A DNA stretch of 43,778 nucleotides from Candidatus Woesearchaeota archaeon. GTDB taxonomy: Archaea; Nanobdellota; Nanobdellia; Woesearchaeales; GW2011-AR9. Below are positions 1 through 9,519 of this stretch, in pieces. Within the stretch, counting starts at the first letter, position 1. Each line of letters begins with the position of its first letter. The stretch is taken from NCBI GenBank assembly GCA_018657475.1, contig JABHXC010000050.1:1-43778 (forward strand), given 5' to 3'. The notes beneath the pieces were generated by a model. That model did not search any database. It saw only the letters and a program-made list of their open reading frames with translations, and was not told where the DNA came from. The translations under genes were made by a program, and so were the position numbers.

Positions 1-646
1 AAAGATAGTAAATTGATATCCCTAACATAATTAATCCTGCTACAATGTTTATAGGTTTTTTGTATTTGGTTAAAAAACCGATAACTTGTTTACTTGCTGA
101 TGCTGAGACAATTGCTAAAATTACTAATGGGATTGACATTCCTAAACCAAATGCAACAAAGTTTAGCAAATTAGTAAAGAAACTTGCAACAGATGTTGAA
201 ACTGCAAACAATACTGCTAAAGATGCAGGATTGCAAGGAAGTACAATTAAACCAAAAAACAAACCGAACACTGAAGCATTGAGGTAAGGATTTTTTAATC
301 TTGGTGTGTGAGCTTTAGGAATAAATCTTCCAAGATCAACATTGAAGATTAGTAAAATGCTGATTAATGCTAAAAAGCCAAAAGCTATCGGTGAAATTAT
401 TGAAATTGCACTGGTTAATGAAGAAGAAAATATTCCCGTGAAAATTAAACCGAAAAGAAACATAGAGAGTATGACTCCTAATGCTATTGTAATTCCTAAG
501 AAGACTATTGTTTTTTTAGGAGCGTCTTCTTTTACTTTATTTGCCAAATAAGCAAGGAAACCAGGATATAAAGGAAGAACGCACACTGCCCCTATTGGAG
601 CAAATAGTCCTGCTAGAAATGATATCCATAAATTTGCAGCTAACAT
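1..646 (-). CDS. CcdA/DsbD-like cytochrome c biogenesis transmembrane protein (3'-truncated by window edge)
   Basis: Reverse-complement reading from ATG at 646 gives MLAANLWISFLAGLFAPIGAVCVLPLYPGFLAYLANK...GLFFGLIVLPCNPASLAVLFAVSTSVASFL..., with no stop before position 1. Multi-TM with CcdA-like Cys-Pro motifs. Overlaps the end of the TlpA-like gene. Absent from the ORF track because it is open at the edge. Confidence 0.85.
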   Translation of the reverse strand, partial: MLAANLWISFLAGLFAPIGAVCVLPLYPGFLAYLANKVKEDAPKKTIVFLGITIALGVILSMFLFGLIFTGIFSSSLTSAISIISPIAFGFLALISILLIFNVDLGRFIPKAHTPRLKNPYLNASVFGLFFGLIVLPCNPASLAVLFAVSTSVASFFTNLLNFVAFGLGMSIPLVILAIVSASASKQVIGFLTKYKKPINIVAGLIMLGISIYYL

Positions 647-1176
647 CCTCTTGCCAATTCCATCTTAAGATCGTCAGGACTTTTTATTCCCCTTGGAAGA
701 AATCTTGCTGTTTGGTCCGGACAAACCAAAACTATTGGTGCTTGTGGTGCTTGAATAATCCCAGATCCAAATTCATCAATTAAAGCTTGAGTTAGTTCTG
801 CTGGAGAAATAGCATATCTCCAATCAAAATTATTTCTGTTAATATGTTCTTGTACTTTTTCAAAGTCTTCATTAGGATCGATGTCTAAAGATACTGAGAC
901 AACTTGATCCCCTATTTCCTCATGTAAAAGTTTTATCTGTTGTTGCTGATTAGTACAAGTTGGACACCATACAGCAAAACTTTCTAATAGAACAGGTTTT
1001 CCTTTGAAATCGTTAATAGTAAATGTCTCCCCGGTGTTAATATCTGCCAAATTAATGTTTAACCAATCTGTAGATTGAGTCGATGGTTCAGGAGTATTAG
1101 TTGGTGTGTTTGTAGCTGTACACGCAACTAAGAATATTGTTGTTAATAATAAAAGAGTTGTTAGAATCTTTTTCAT
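640..1176 (-). CDS. TlpA/ResA-like thioredoxin-fold lipoprotein
   Basis: Lipobox-like signal (FLVACTA), then FKGKPVLLESFAVWCPTC thioredoxin-like active site; directly upstream of and overlapping the CcdA-like gene. Confidence 0.85.
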   Translation of the reverse strand: MKKILTTLLLLTTIFLVACTATNTPTNTPEPSTQSTDWLNINLADINTGETFTINDFKGKPVLLESFAVWCPTCTNQQQQIKLLHEEIGDQVVSVSLDIDPNEDFEKVQEHINRNNFDWRYAISPAELTQALIDEFGSGIIQAPQAPIVLVCPDQTARFLPRGIKSPDDLKMELARGC

Positions 1177-1234
1177 GAGTTTGTTATTGTTTTTTGGTAT
1201 TTAAGTGTTATGGATGATCGTTTAAATTAAATTT

Positions 1235-2617
1235 TCATTTCTTCCTTACTTCATACCCTTCATTAGTATCATCAATAGAATAACCTAATACAGAAATCTT
1301 ATCTCTTAAAGTGTCTGCTTTCTTCCAATCTTTTTGATTACGGGCAATAAGACGTTCTTCTGCTAAAGAAGTAACATTAGCTGGAATGTTTTCTGTTTGT
1401 AAATCACCTAAATTGAATCCAAAAACTTTATCGAACTGTAATAACAAGTATTTTTTATCATGATCTGATAACTCGTCATCTTTCAAAACTTCCCACATTG
1501 TAGCAAGAGCTTTAGGAGTATTCAAATCATCATTAACCTCTGCAGTGAATTGTTCTATGTATCTTTTCTGTAATTCAACATTATCATTACCATGTTCTCC
1601 AGTTAAAGCTAAAAATCTATCAAATAATTTCTTTCTTGCAGTTCTTGCACTAACTAGTGCTTTTTCATTAAACATTAATTGTTTTCTATAAACTGTACCA
1701 AGGAAAAGATATCGTAAATCTAACGGAGAGAATCCTTTAGCTTTTATTGCATCTAAAGTTTGAAAATTGTCACCAGATTTTGACATTTTTTCACCTTTAG
1801 GTAAAATAACAAACTCATTATGTAACCAGTACTTAACCCATGGCTTTTTACCAAAAGCTGCTTCGGATTGTGCAATCTCGTTAGTATGGTGTACTGGTGC
1901 CAAATCCTGACCGCCACAATGAATGTCAAATTGTTCCCCTAAATATTTAGAAGCCATGGCAGAACATTCCGCATGCCATCCAGGATATCCGCACCCCCAT
2001 GTAGAGTCCCACTTCATTTCTTGATCTTGGAATTTAGATTTAGTAAACCATAAAACAAAATCTTCTGGGTTCTTCTTATTAGAATCTTTTTTTACTCTTG
2101 CCCTTTTTTCTTTTGTTATATTTACTAATTTACCATAGTCCTCTAACTTACTAGTATCAAAATAAACATTTCCATCTGCTTGATAAGTAAAACCGTTTTT
2201 TTCTAATTTCTGAATTAATTCAATTTGTTCTTTGATATGATCTGTCGCTTTACAAATAATATTGGGCATTAAAATGTTAAGTTTTTTGATATCTTCTAAA
2301 AATGATTGTGTATAATATTCTGCAACTTCCCAAACTGTTTTATTTTCTCTCTTTGCTCCTTTGAGCATCTTATCTTCCCCCTCATCTGCATCTGAAGTAA
2401 GATGACCAACATCAGTGATGTTCATTACATGGTTTACTTGAAAATTATTGAATAACAAAACCCTTTTAAGAACATCTTCAAAGATAAAACTACGAAGATT
2501 ACCAATATGGACATAATGATAAACTGTCGGTCCACATGCGTAGAACCCTACAACTTCTTTAATTGGTTTAAATGGTTCTTTTCTTTTAGTTAATGTATTA
2601 TAGAGTAAAATGTCCAT
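1235..2617 (-). CDS. cysS: cysteinyl-tRNA synthetase
   Basis: [62 protein letters not shown] motif. Confidence 0.97.
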   Translation of the reverse strand: MDILLYNTLTKRKEPFKPIKEVVGFYACGPTVYHYVHIGNLRSFIFEDVLKRVLLFNNFQVNHVMNITDVGHLTSDADEGEDKMLKGAKRENKTVWEVAEYYTQSFLEDIKKLNILMPNIICKATDHIKEQIELIQKLEKNGFTYQADGNVYFDTSKLEDYGKLVNITKEKRARVKKDSNKKNPEDFVLWFTKSKFQDQEMKWDSTWGCGYPGWHAECSAMASKYLGEQFDIHCGGQDLAPVHHTNEIAQSEAAFGKKPWVKYWLHNEFVILPKGEKMSKSGDNFQTLDAIKAKGFSPLDLRYLFLGTVYRKQLMFNEKALVSARTARKKLFDRFLALTGEHGNDNVELQKRYIEQFTAEVNDDLNTPKALATMWEVLKDDELSDHDKKYLLLQFDKVFGFNLGDLQTENIPANVTSLAEERLIARNQKDWKKADTLRDKISVLGYSIDDTNEGYEVRKK

Positions 2618-2696
2618 AAAATAACTAGGCTGAAGAGAAGTATAAAAAGATTTCTTTGGAAAAAGATTTATATGCTCCTTTCTTCTTCTCTTTAAT

Positions 2697-4643
2697 ATGA
2701 AATTATGGCCAATAGTTCTTATTTTATTGTTAATCCCACTAATATCTGCAGAAAATATCTACCAACATGATGCATTAGATTTAGAATTGAATGTTAAAGG
2801 AGAGTTTAACCTTATTGCAGATAGTTCTTCGGCATCATTAGATGAAGTTGAAACAGAACTATATTTGTACCCAGAAGATGATTTTAGGCAAGTTGTTTTA
2901 AGCGTTGAAAACGAAGGAGATGTAGACGGAAATGTGGTAACTTACACTTGGCGTGATGGAAAAATAGAAACGAAAAATTTTGGGTATACTGCCGTTGTAA
3001 CTACACAAAATAATAGAATTCCTGTAACAAGTAAAATTCCTTTTCCTTTAACAAATATTGAAGGTTATGAAGAATATCTTCAACCTACAGAGAATATTAA
3101 TTCTAACCATCCAGATGTAATTGCGAAAGCTGTAGAATTAGCAGAAGGAGAAGATGATTTATTTCAAGTGGCATTTAATCTTGCAGAATGGGTAGAACGT
3201 AACATTGAATATGATTTAAACACATTAACTGCACAAGCAGCACAGCCTGCATCATGGGTTTTAGAAAACAAACAAGGAGTATGTGATGAAATGACTTCGT
3301 TGTTTGTTGCAATGGCAAGATCACTTGGGATCCCTGCCAGATTTGTTTCAGGAGTAAGTTATTCTAACTCAGAATTGTTTGATTACCCATGGCAACCTCA
3401 CGGCTGGGCAGAAGTTTATTTCCCTGAAGTAGGTTGGGTAAGTTTTGATATAACATTTAATGAGTTTGGTTACATTGATGTTACACATATCAAATTACGT
3501 GACGGTTTTGATCCTGCAGAACCGGCAACTAGGTACCAATGGCGTTCAACAGGAGTTCAATTAGAAACAGAACAACTTGATTTAACAGTAGATTTTCAAA
3601 GTAAAGGAGTTGTAATCCCAGAAGAGATCTTATTAGAACAAGAAATTTTAGGTAGTGAAGTTGGTTTTGGAAGTTATAACTTAGTAAAAGGGATATTAAA
3701 AAACACTGCTGACTATTATGTTGCTACAACATTACAATTAGCAATACCGGATCAAGTAGAAGTGCTTGACAGAAATAAACGTACTATTCTTTTAAAACCA
3801 AGAGAAGTTAAAGAAACATTTTGGGTGATACAAGTTTCTGAGGAGTTAAAATCTAGTTTCCTATACACATTTCCAGCAATTATTTACTCTGAGAAAAATG
3901 AAAGTGTAACTGGAGAATTTACTGCACAAAAATTAGCAAGTAGTTTTTCCCAGGAAGAAATTAGAGAATTAACAGTAAAAGATGAAGATAAAAGTTATTC
4001 AAGAAAAGTAACATTTGATTGTGATACACCTGATTCATTGCCAGTAGGAGAAGAAGTTCTTGTTACTTGTTTACTAAAAAATAGAGGAAATACTAACTTA
4101 GAACAAGTGAAATTCTGTGTTGGAGAAAAATGTATAACTGAAGATGTACTAATTAATCAAGAGATTTCTATAGAGGAAAAAATAGTTGGTGATAAAGCTG
4201 GATGGAAAAATGTATTATTATCTGCAATTAATGAAGTAATTGAAAAAAGATCCTCAATAACTTATCAAGTTATTGATATACCTATCATTACAATAGATGT
4301 TGAGAGTCCTATTGAAGCCAAATTAAAAGAAGATTTACCAATAACAGTTTTGTTAAAAAAAAATTCTTTTGCTTTACCGCAGGAGATAGTTGTTGAATTA
4401 ATTGGACCAGGATTTGTTCACACTTGGAACGTTCCAGAATTAAGAGATCATGAAGAATTAACTTTAATTTTAGAAGACTTTAATGTTGCACGAAAAAACG
4501 ATTTTGAAGTTAAAGTTACTTGGCAAGATGCTGCCGAAAATAGGTATAGTGAGACAAAAGAGTTTTTAATTGTGGGTAAAACAACTTCTGGTAAAGAAAA
4601 GATGAGATTATTATGGAACAGTTTTCTGAATTTGTTTAAATAG
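2697..4643 (+). CDS. secreted transglutaminase-like (papain-fold) protein with C-terminal beta-rich domains
   Basis: Signal peptide; [29 protein letters not shown]...[28 protein letters not shown] gives Cys-His-Asp of the transglutaminase core. Confidence 0.88.
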   Translation: MKLWPIVLILLLIPLISAENIYQHDALDLELNVKGEFNLIADSSSASLDEVETELYLYPEDDFRQVVLSVENEGDVDGNVVTYTWRDGKIETKNFGYTAVVTTQNNRIPVTSKIPFPLTNIEGYEEYLQPTENINSNHPDVIAKAVELAEGEDDLFQVAFNLAEWVERNIEYDLNTLTAQAAQPASWVLENKQGVCDEMTSLFVAMARSLGIPARFVSGVSYSNSELFDYPWQPHGWAEVYFPEVGWVSFDITFNEFGYIDVTHIKLRDGFDPAEPATRYQWRSTGVQLETEQLDLTVDFQSKGVVIPEEILLEQEILGSEVGFGSYNLVKGILKNTADYYVATTLQLAIPDQVEVLDRNKRTILLKPREVKETFWVIQVSEELKSSFLYTFPAIIYSEKNESVTGEFTAQKLASSFSQEEIRELTVKDEDKSYSRKVTFDCDTPDSLPVGEEVLVTCLLKNRGNTNLEQVKFCVGEKCITEDVLINQEISIEEKIVGDKAGWKNVLLSAINEVIEKRSSITYQVIDIPIITIDVESPIEAKLKEDLPITVLLKKNSFALPQEIVVELIGPGFVHTWNVPELRDHEELTLILEDFNVARKNDFEVKVTWQDAAENRYSETKEFLIVGKTTSGKEKMRLLWNSFLNLFK

Positions 4644-4670
4644 AAAAAGAAAAAAAAGAAAAAAAAAGAA

Positions 4671-5156
4671 CTATCGCTTTCTTCGTGTTGTTTTTCGTTT
4701 ACGGGTTACAGCAGCTTTTTTACCAGCTTTTCTTCGTACAGCGGTTTTCCGTTTACGAGTTACAGCTGCTTTTTTACCAGCTTTTCTTCGAACAGCAGTT
4801 TTCCGTTTACGAGTTGCAGCAGCTTTTTTACCAGCAGCTCTTCGTTTAGGAGATACTTTCCTTTTTGTTGTTTTACGTTTTGCAACTTTTCTTTTTGCAG
4901 GTTTACGTTTTGCAACTTTTCTTTTTGCAGGTTTACGTTTTGCAACTTTTCTCTTTGCAGGTTTACGTTTTGCAACTTTTCTCTTTGCAGGAGCTTTACG
5001 CTTTGCAGGAGCTTTTCTTCTTGCAGGAGCTTTTCGCTTAGCAGGAGCTTTTCTTCTTGCAGGAGCTTTACGCTTTGCAGGAGCTTTTCTTCGCGCAGGA
5101 GCTTTTCGTTTTACTACTTTTCTCCGCGTTGTTTTTCTTACAGCCATCATTAACAC
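4671..5156 (-). CDS. histone H1-like Lys/Arg/Ala-rich repetitive DNA-binding protein
   Basis: Almost the whole protein is KRKAPAKRK / KRKVAKRKPA / KRKTAVRRKAGKKAAVTR repeats; resembles linker-histone C-terminal tails and bacterial H1-like proteins in composition. Confidence 0.75.
   Translation of the reverse strand: MLMMAVRKTTRRKVVKRKAPARRKAPAKRKAPARRKAPAKRKAPARRKAPAKRKAPAKRKVAKRKPAKRKVAKRKPAKRKVAKRKPAKRKVAKRKTTKRKVSPKRRAAGKKAAATRKRKTAVRRKAGKKAAVTRKRKTAVRRKAGKKAAVTRKRKTTRRKR
4696..4857. repeat. 54-bp tandem repeat (about 3 copies) encoding KRKTAVRRKAGKKAAVTR
   Basis: Copies begin at 4696, 4750 and 4804 (cgtttacgRgttacagcagcttttttaccagc...). Confidence 0.9.
4872..4991. repeat. 30-bp tandem repeat (4 copies) encoding KRKVAKRKPA
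   Basis: ttacgttttgcaacttttctYtttgcaggt repeated four times at 30-bp spacing. Confidence 0.92.
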
Positions 5157-5205
5157 CTCTTTAATGTTTTTATTACTGCAAGAAAAGTAATTTACCTTTT
5201 TAAAA

Positions 5206-5445
5206 GTATCGAAAACTGAAGCATTAAAACATCAAAAACATTTATGTTTTTGTTTGTATTGGAAACACAATGTGTTTCCGGAACGTTAAAAAAATATTTT
5301 TTCAAAAGTTTCTAAAAGCAGAAAGTTTAGAACACTAAAAAAAATTAATTTTTGCATTAGTATCGGAAAATGGAAACGTTTTTCGTGACGTTAAAATGTT
5401 TTTACATTTTGTAAGTTTCTAAAAGATAAACAATTGTTGTAACAA
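5206..5445. repeat. hairpin-rich intergenic region with degenerate direct repeats
   Basis: GTATTGGAAA...ACGTTAAA...AAGTTTCTAAAAG (5256-5318) and GTATCGGAAA...ACGTTAAA...AAGTTTCTAAAAG (5359-5424), plus inverted repeats CAAAAACAT-TT-ATGTTTTTG, GGAAACAC-AAT-GTGTTTCC and AAAATGT-TTTT-ACATTTT. Confidence 0.7.
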
Positions 5446-5565
5446 CAAAAAGTGTTTTTGATTTTGCTATTACTATTTTACTAATTGTAAAAAAATAGAC
5501 GTTTTTTCAAACAATTAACATTTTTTAACAAAGCTTTAAAAGTCAACATCACTTTTAGCACAAAC

Positions 5566-6780
5566 ATGGCAAAGCCCGACACAAAAAATGTTTACACAGA
5601 AGCACTTGAACAAGACGATTTAGAAGTAGAAAACCAAGCATTAGCTGAATCATTGGTTAAATCTGAAAATGAAAAGAAAGTGTTACATAAAACGTTACAA
5701 AGAATTGAAGAAGAAAGCGCTTTGTTAAGAGAATTATTCAATAATGCTAATAATGAATTAACTAACTTAAAAAAACCTGCACTTTTGGTTGCAGATGTAG
5801 TTAGTATGATTGATGAAAACAAAGCAATCATAAAATTACCTAATGGTAACAGATTTTATTGTTATATCGCAAAAAATTTAGAAAACTTGAGAAGTGGTGA
5901 TTGCGTTTTAGTTGATCAAAAGTCATTAAATGTTATTGAAAAGGTTGACGTTAGTAGCCATGTTGATGTAGAAAAGTATGTAATTATTGAAAAACCGCGA
6001 GAAAGTTGGAAAGAAATTGGTGGATTAAAACGTGAAATTCAAGAAGTTAAAGAAGTTATCGAATTACCACTTAAAAAACCAAAATTATTTGAAAAAGTTG
6101 GAATTCAACCTCCAAAAGGATTATTGTTATATGGCCCGCCAGGGACAGGGAAAACATTACTGGCAAAAGCCGTTGCACATTCTACTAACGCAACATTCAT
6201 TGAAGTTGTTGGAAGTGAATTGGTACAGAAGTTTATAGGAGAAGGAGCAAAATTAGTTAAAGATATTTTTGCATTAGCTCGTAGAAAAGCTCCGGCAATT
6301 ATTTTTATTGATGAGATTGATGCTTTAGCTGCTACAAGAATGGATACTGGCACTTCAGGAGAAAGAGAAGTTAACAGAACATTCATGCAATTATTAGCAG
6401 AAGTTGATGGATTTAAACATTTAGATAATGTTAAAATTATTGGAGCTACTAACAGACTAGACATCCTAGACGCTGCAATTGTTCGACCAGGTAGACTTGA
6501 TAGGTTAGTTGAAGTTGGTTTACCATCAGAAGAAGGTAGATTAGAAATTCTTAAAGTACACACAAGAAGAATGAACTTACAAAAAATAAAGTTAAAAGAA
6601 TTATCACGTGCACTTGAACATTGTAGTGGTGCAGAAATTCGTGCTGCATGTACAGAAGCAGGTTATTTTGCTATCAGAGCAAACAGAGATCATGTTACAC
6701 AAAAAGATTTTTTAGAAGCAATTGAGAAAGTTAAGATTACTGAAGAAGAAGATCTTGAATATAAGAAGTTAGTAGGATGA
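5566..6780 (+). CDS. pan: proteasome-activating nucleotidase (AAA+ ATPase)
   Basis: N-terminal coiled coil, OB domain, GPPGTGKTLLAKAVAH Walker A, IIFIDEIDA Walker B, GATNRLDILDAAIVRPGRLDR. Confidence 0.93.
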   Translation: MAKPDTKNVYTEALEQDDLEVENQALAESLVKSENEKKVLHKTLQRIEEESALLRELFNNANNELTNLKKPALLVADVVSMIDENKAIIKLPNGNRFYCYIAKNLENLRSGDCVLVDQKSLNVIEKVDVSSHVDVEKYVIIEKPRESWKEIGGLKREIQEVKEVIELPLKKPKLFEKVGIQPPKGLLLYGPPGTGKTLLAKAVAHSTNATFIEVVGSELVQKFIGEGAKLVKDIFALARRKAPAIIFIDEIDALAATRMDTGTSGEREVNRTFMQLLAEVDGFKHLDNVKIIGATNRLDILDAAIVRPGRLDRLVEVGLPSEEGRLEILKVHTRRMNLQKIKLKELSRALEHCSGAEIRAACTEAGYFAIRANRDHVTQKDFLEAIEKVKITEEEDLEYKKLVG

Positions 6781-6839
6781 TTGAAAATCTCCATAAGTTT
6801 TATAATGAATTCTCGTTTTTATACGCTTCTGAGAAACAA

Positions 6840-6945
6840 ATCGTTTTAGAAGAACTAATTAACTCTTCTAGGAGTGATAAATGCGATGACAATGTGAACA
6901 CCATTCCCATTATGGGATAAGGAGTAACTCTTGAGCATTCACAGT
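6840..6945 (+). ncRNA. candidate structured RNA or regulatory element between pan and trm5
   Basis: About 180 bp convergent spacer with TATA-like segments (6798-6822), TAGAAGA/TCTTCTA stem (6847-6870), TCCCA-TTA-TGGGA hairpin (6905-6917), and AATGC (6880-6884)/GCATT (6935-6939) followed by ACA. No family recognised. Confidence 0.25.
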
Positions 6946-6959
6946 TCCTCTGGAATGAA

Positions 6960-7961
6960 TTATAAAACTTTCAAATCAAAACAGATTCTATAGACATTAG
7001 GAGAAAACTGACCGCATTTAACTTTTCTTAAAACTTTTACAGAATAAGCTTTATTGATTCTTCTTACCTCTTTACTAAGATCATTCTCATTTAAGAAAGC
7101 ATACAAATGAATAATACCACCTTTTTTACATCGTTTAATTGCTATTGGTAAGAATTCTTCCCCAGTTTTAGGAAGAGGCATAGCGATTCGATTAAACTTT
7201 CTTTTCCATTTTGGAAGAATATCTTTAACATCACCGTGAAATATGTGCCAATTATGAATTTTATTTAATTCCTCATTCTTTAAAGCGTATTGATGGGCAA
7301 ACGGATTTAATTCTATTGAATAGATATCTTTTGCCTCCGTATTTTTTGCAATAACTAATGGAAGAGGGCCACAACCGGCAAACATTACTAAAACTTGTTC
7401 ATTCTTCTTAACTTGTTTTGAAACTCTTAACCTTTCATTTGCAGTTCTTGCAGAAAAGTATGTTTTTTCTAAATGCAATTGTAATTTTATTCCATTTTCG
7501 TAATGTGTTGTTTCTTTTGTTCTCTTACCAGCAAGAATTTTTACTCCCCTTAACCTAAACTGGCCATGGTGAATTTTTGTTTTCTTAACTACGGTATTAA
7601 CATGATGTGTTACTTTAAGATAGGCTTCTGCGATAATCTTTTCTTTCTTTTCTAATTCTTCAGGAATTTCTAAAACAAGAATAGTTCCAACAAGTTCTTG
7701 AGATTTTGGAAGTAGTTTTAGTTGTTTTGTTGTTAATTTATTTTTTAATAATGATTCAACAGTTAATTTTAATGGTTTTTGTGGAAATTTAAATTTTGGT
7801 TTAGTTATTTCTGCATGAGGTACTTTCGCTCTTTTTCTTAATGGAAAATAAATATGGCCCAACTCTCTTACAGGAAGGAAGTCTTGATTGAATAAATTAT
7901 GTTTTGCTAAGTAAAGTTTAACCTTTTCTGCTTTTTTTAATTCTGTGTAAGCTGCATACAT
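6960..7961 (-). CDS. trm5: tRNA (guanine37-N1)-methyltransferase, Trm5 family
   Basis: ELVGTILVLEIPEEL, ETTHYENGIKLQLHLEKTYFSARTANER, SAM-binding VLVMFAGCGPLPLVIAK, RIAMPLPKTGEEFL motif. Confidence 0.88.
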   Translation of the reverse strand: MYAAYTELKKAEKVKLYLAKHNLFNQDFLPVRELGHIYFPLRKRAKVPHAEITKPKFKFPQKPLKLTVESLLKNKLTTKQLKLLPKSQELVGTILVLEIPEELEKKEKIIAEAYLKVTHHVNTVVKKTKIHHGQFRLRGVKILAGKRTKETTHYENGIKLQLHLEKTYFSARTANERLRVSKQVKKNEQVLVMFAGCGPLPLVIAKNTEAKDIYSIELNPFAHQYALKNEELNKIHNWHIFHGDVKDILPKWKRKFNRIAMPLPKTGEEFLPIAIKRCKKGGIIHLYAFLNENDLSKEVRRINKAYSVKVLRKVKCGQFSPNVYRICFDLKVL

Positions 7962-8015
7962 ATTAACAGATAAAGTACGAGAAAGTTTAAATAGTTTCCT
8001 CTAGCTAAATTGTAG

Positions 8016-8876
8016 ATGAAAAGGCGAACTAAGAAGAAACTAAACAAGTTTGCTGTTAAATCAGTTAGAGGTTTGTTTATTCTGATTCTAATTTATCCTT
8101 TCAAACTGTTATGGTTCTTGTTGAAACAATTATTCTATGTGATTTTTAAAAGAAAGAAACCTACAAAGAAAGAAAGAAAAGTAAAAATTGAAACAACAAC
8201 TAAGCCAATAGAAGGAAAGAAAAAAAATATACCTGAAAAAGATGAATTTGTTGAGGTAAAACATAAAAGAGGTAAACTTCAACCGTTTGTTAACAAATTG
8301 TACACAAATAAAAGTACCATTGGTTTAATTCTAGGGGCAAGAGGTACAGGTAAAAGTGCCATTGGAATGCGATTATTAGAAAATGTTAAAGCACAAACTG
8401 ATAGAAAAATTTACACATTAGGATTCAAACCATCTGCTCTGCCTAAATGGATGACTGTAGTTAAAAGTATTGAAGATATAGAAAATGATGCTTTTGTATT
8501 AGTAGATGAAGGAGGGATTGAATTTAGTAGCAGGAATTCGATGAGTGACGCTAACACGTTACTATCAGAATTATTATTAATTGCACGTCATAAAGACTTA
8601 AGTATCTTATTTATTACACAAAATTCTGCTAATTTGGAAATTAATGTTATTCGGCAAGCAGATTATTTATTATTAAAACCGTCTTCATTATTACAAAAAG
8701 ATTTTGAAAGAAAAAAGATTAAAGATATTTACAGTGCAGCAGATGATGAATTTTCTGAATTGTCTGAACATAAAGGATTAACTTATATTTATGCTGATTC
8801 CTATAAAGGATTTGTAAATAATTCTTTACCCAGTTTTTGGGATGAGAAAGTTAGTAAAGGTTATGCAGAACGTTAA
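8016..8876 (+). CDS. membrane-anchored P-loop ATPase (Zot/FtsK/HerA-like)
   Basis: N-terminal hydrophobic segment flanked by basic residues; Walker A GARGTGKS; Walker B-like AFVLVDEGG; SILFITQNSANLEINVIRQADYLLL. Confidence 0.65.
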   Translation: MKRRTKKKLNKFAVKSVRGLFILILIYPFKLLWFLLKQLFYVIFKRKKPTKKERKVKIETTTKPIEGKKKNIPEKDEFVEVKHKRGKLQPFVNKLYTNKSTIGLILGARGTGKSAIGMRLLENVKAQTDRKIYTLGFKPSALPKWMTVVKSIEDIENDAFVLVDEGGIEFSSRNSMSDANTLLSELLLIARHKDLSILFITQNSANLEINVIRQADYLLLKPSSLLQKDFERKKIKDIYSAADDEFSELSEHKGLTYIYADSYKGFVNNSLPSFWDEKVSKGYAER

Positions 8877-9481
8877 GGAATGCGAAAGTATAGTGTACCC
8901 ATAAGTACTGGTCTTAAAAAATGATCTAAATCACCAGCATAACTTTCTTGTACACTCATTGATATTTCGAAAAGATTATATCCTGCATAAAAACCTGCTT
9001 CAGTTAATAATCTTAAACGGATATCTCCACCGTTTACATTTGTCTCTGAAGTAAATTCAGAAGCAACTTCAGAATCTGTAACAATTTCGTCAGGTGTTCC
9101 CTCAGCAATATCTAGTCCCAAATTAGCATCACCGTCAGTTTTTGCACTAATATTTAACGTACCTTCAAAACTGAACCCGCCACCAAGGCGGATACCGTAA
9201 TGCCAACCATCTTGCTCACCATAGCGCCACACATACCCTGCTGTCACTGTGCCACCAAGATAATTTCCATCTTCTTCGTGCTCTAACCAATTTGCGCAAA
9301 AAGTCATATGTGCTGGTACTTTTAGCTCTAAAAGACTACAAACTTTTACTTCACTATCTCCTTGTATTGAACTACCATAACCACTAGTAACAGCAATTTC
9401 GTCAAGCGTACTATCTGGGTTTTGTCGTGCACCACATCCAGCTATAAGCGCAGCAGAAAGAACAAGCGAAGTTAACTTCAT
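8873..9481 (-). CDS. predicted lipoprotein with beta-rich repeats
   Basis: Signal plus lipobox-like LIAGCGA; alternating hydrophobic/polar glycine/aromatic strands (GTVTAGYVWRYGEQDGWHYGIRLGGGFSFEG...GTLYFRIP). Confidence 0.6.
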   Translation of the reverse strand: MKLTSLVLSAALIAGCGARQNPDSTLDEIAVTSGYGSSIQGDSEVKVCSLLELKVPAHMTFCANWLEHEEDGNYLGGTVTAGYVWRYGEQDGWHYGIRLGGGFSFEGTLNISAKTDGDANLGLDIAEGTPDEIVTDSEVASEFTSETNVNGGDIRLRLLTEAGFYAGYNLFEISMSVQESYAGDLDHFLRPVLMGTLYFRIP

Positions 9482-9519
9482 TATTAAAAGAGAATAGAGT
9501 GGAGTATAAAAGGTTATCT

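Noticed and set aside
45-783. Plus-strand ORFs 45-287, 342-551, 541-783
   Set aside because: Antisense to the CcdA-like and TlpA-like genes, whose minus-strand translations are clear family members.
4640-4672. A-rich tracts such as GAAAAAAAAGAAAAAAAAAG at 4643, 11780, 27850 and 29530
   Set aside because: Explained as T-rich terminators of minus-strand genes, not a mobile or novel repeat.
4760-4975. Minus-strand 71-aa ORF MQNVNLQREKLQNVNLQKEK...
   Set aside because: Out-of-frame shadow of the repeat DNA in the H1-like gene.
5592-6563. Minus-strand ORFs 5592-5831 and 6105-6563, plus plus-strand 6032-6238
   Set aside because: Antisense or alternate-frame shadows of pan.
6870-6945. C/D box sRNA in the pan-trm5 spacer
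   Set aside because: GCGATGA partly resembles a C box but no convincing CTGA D box follows; kept only as an unclassified structured RNA candidate.
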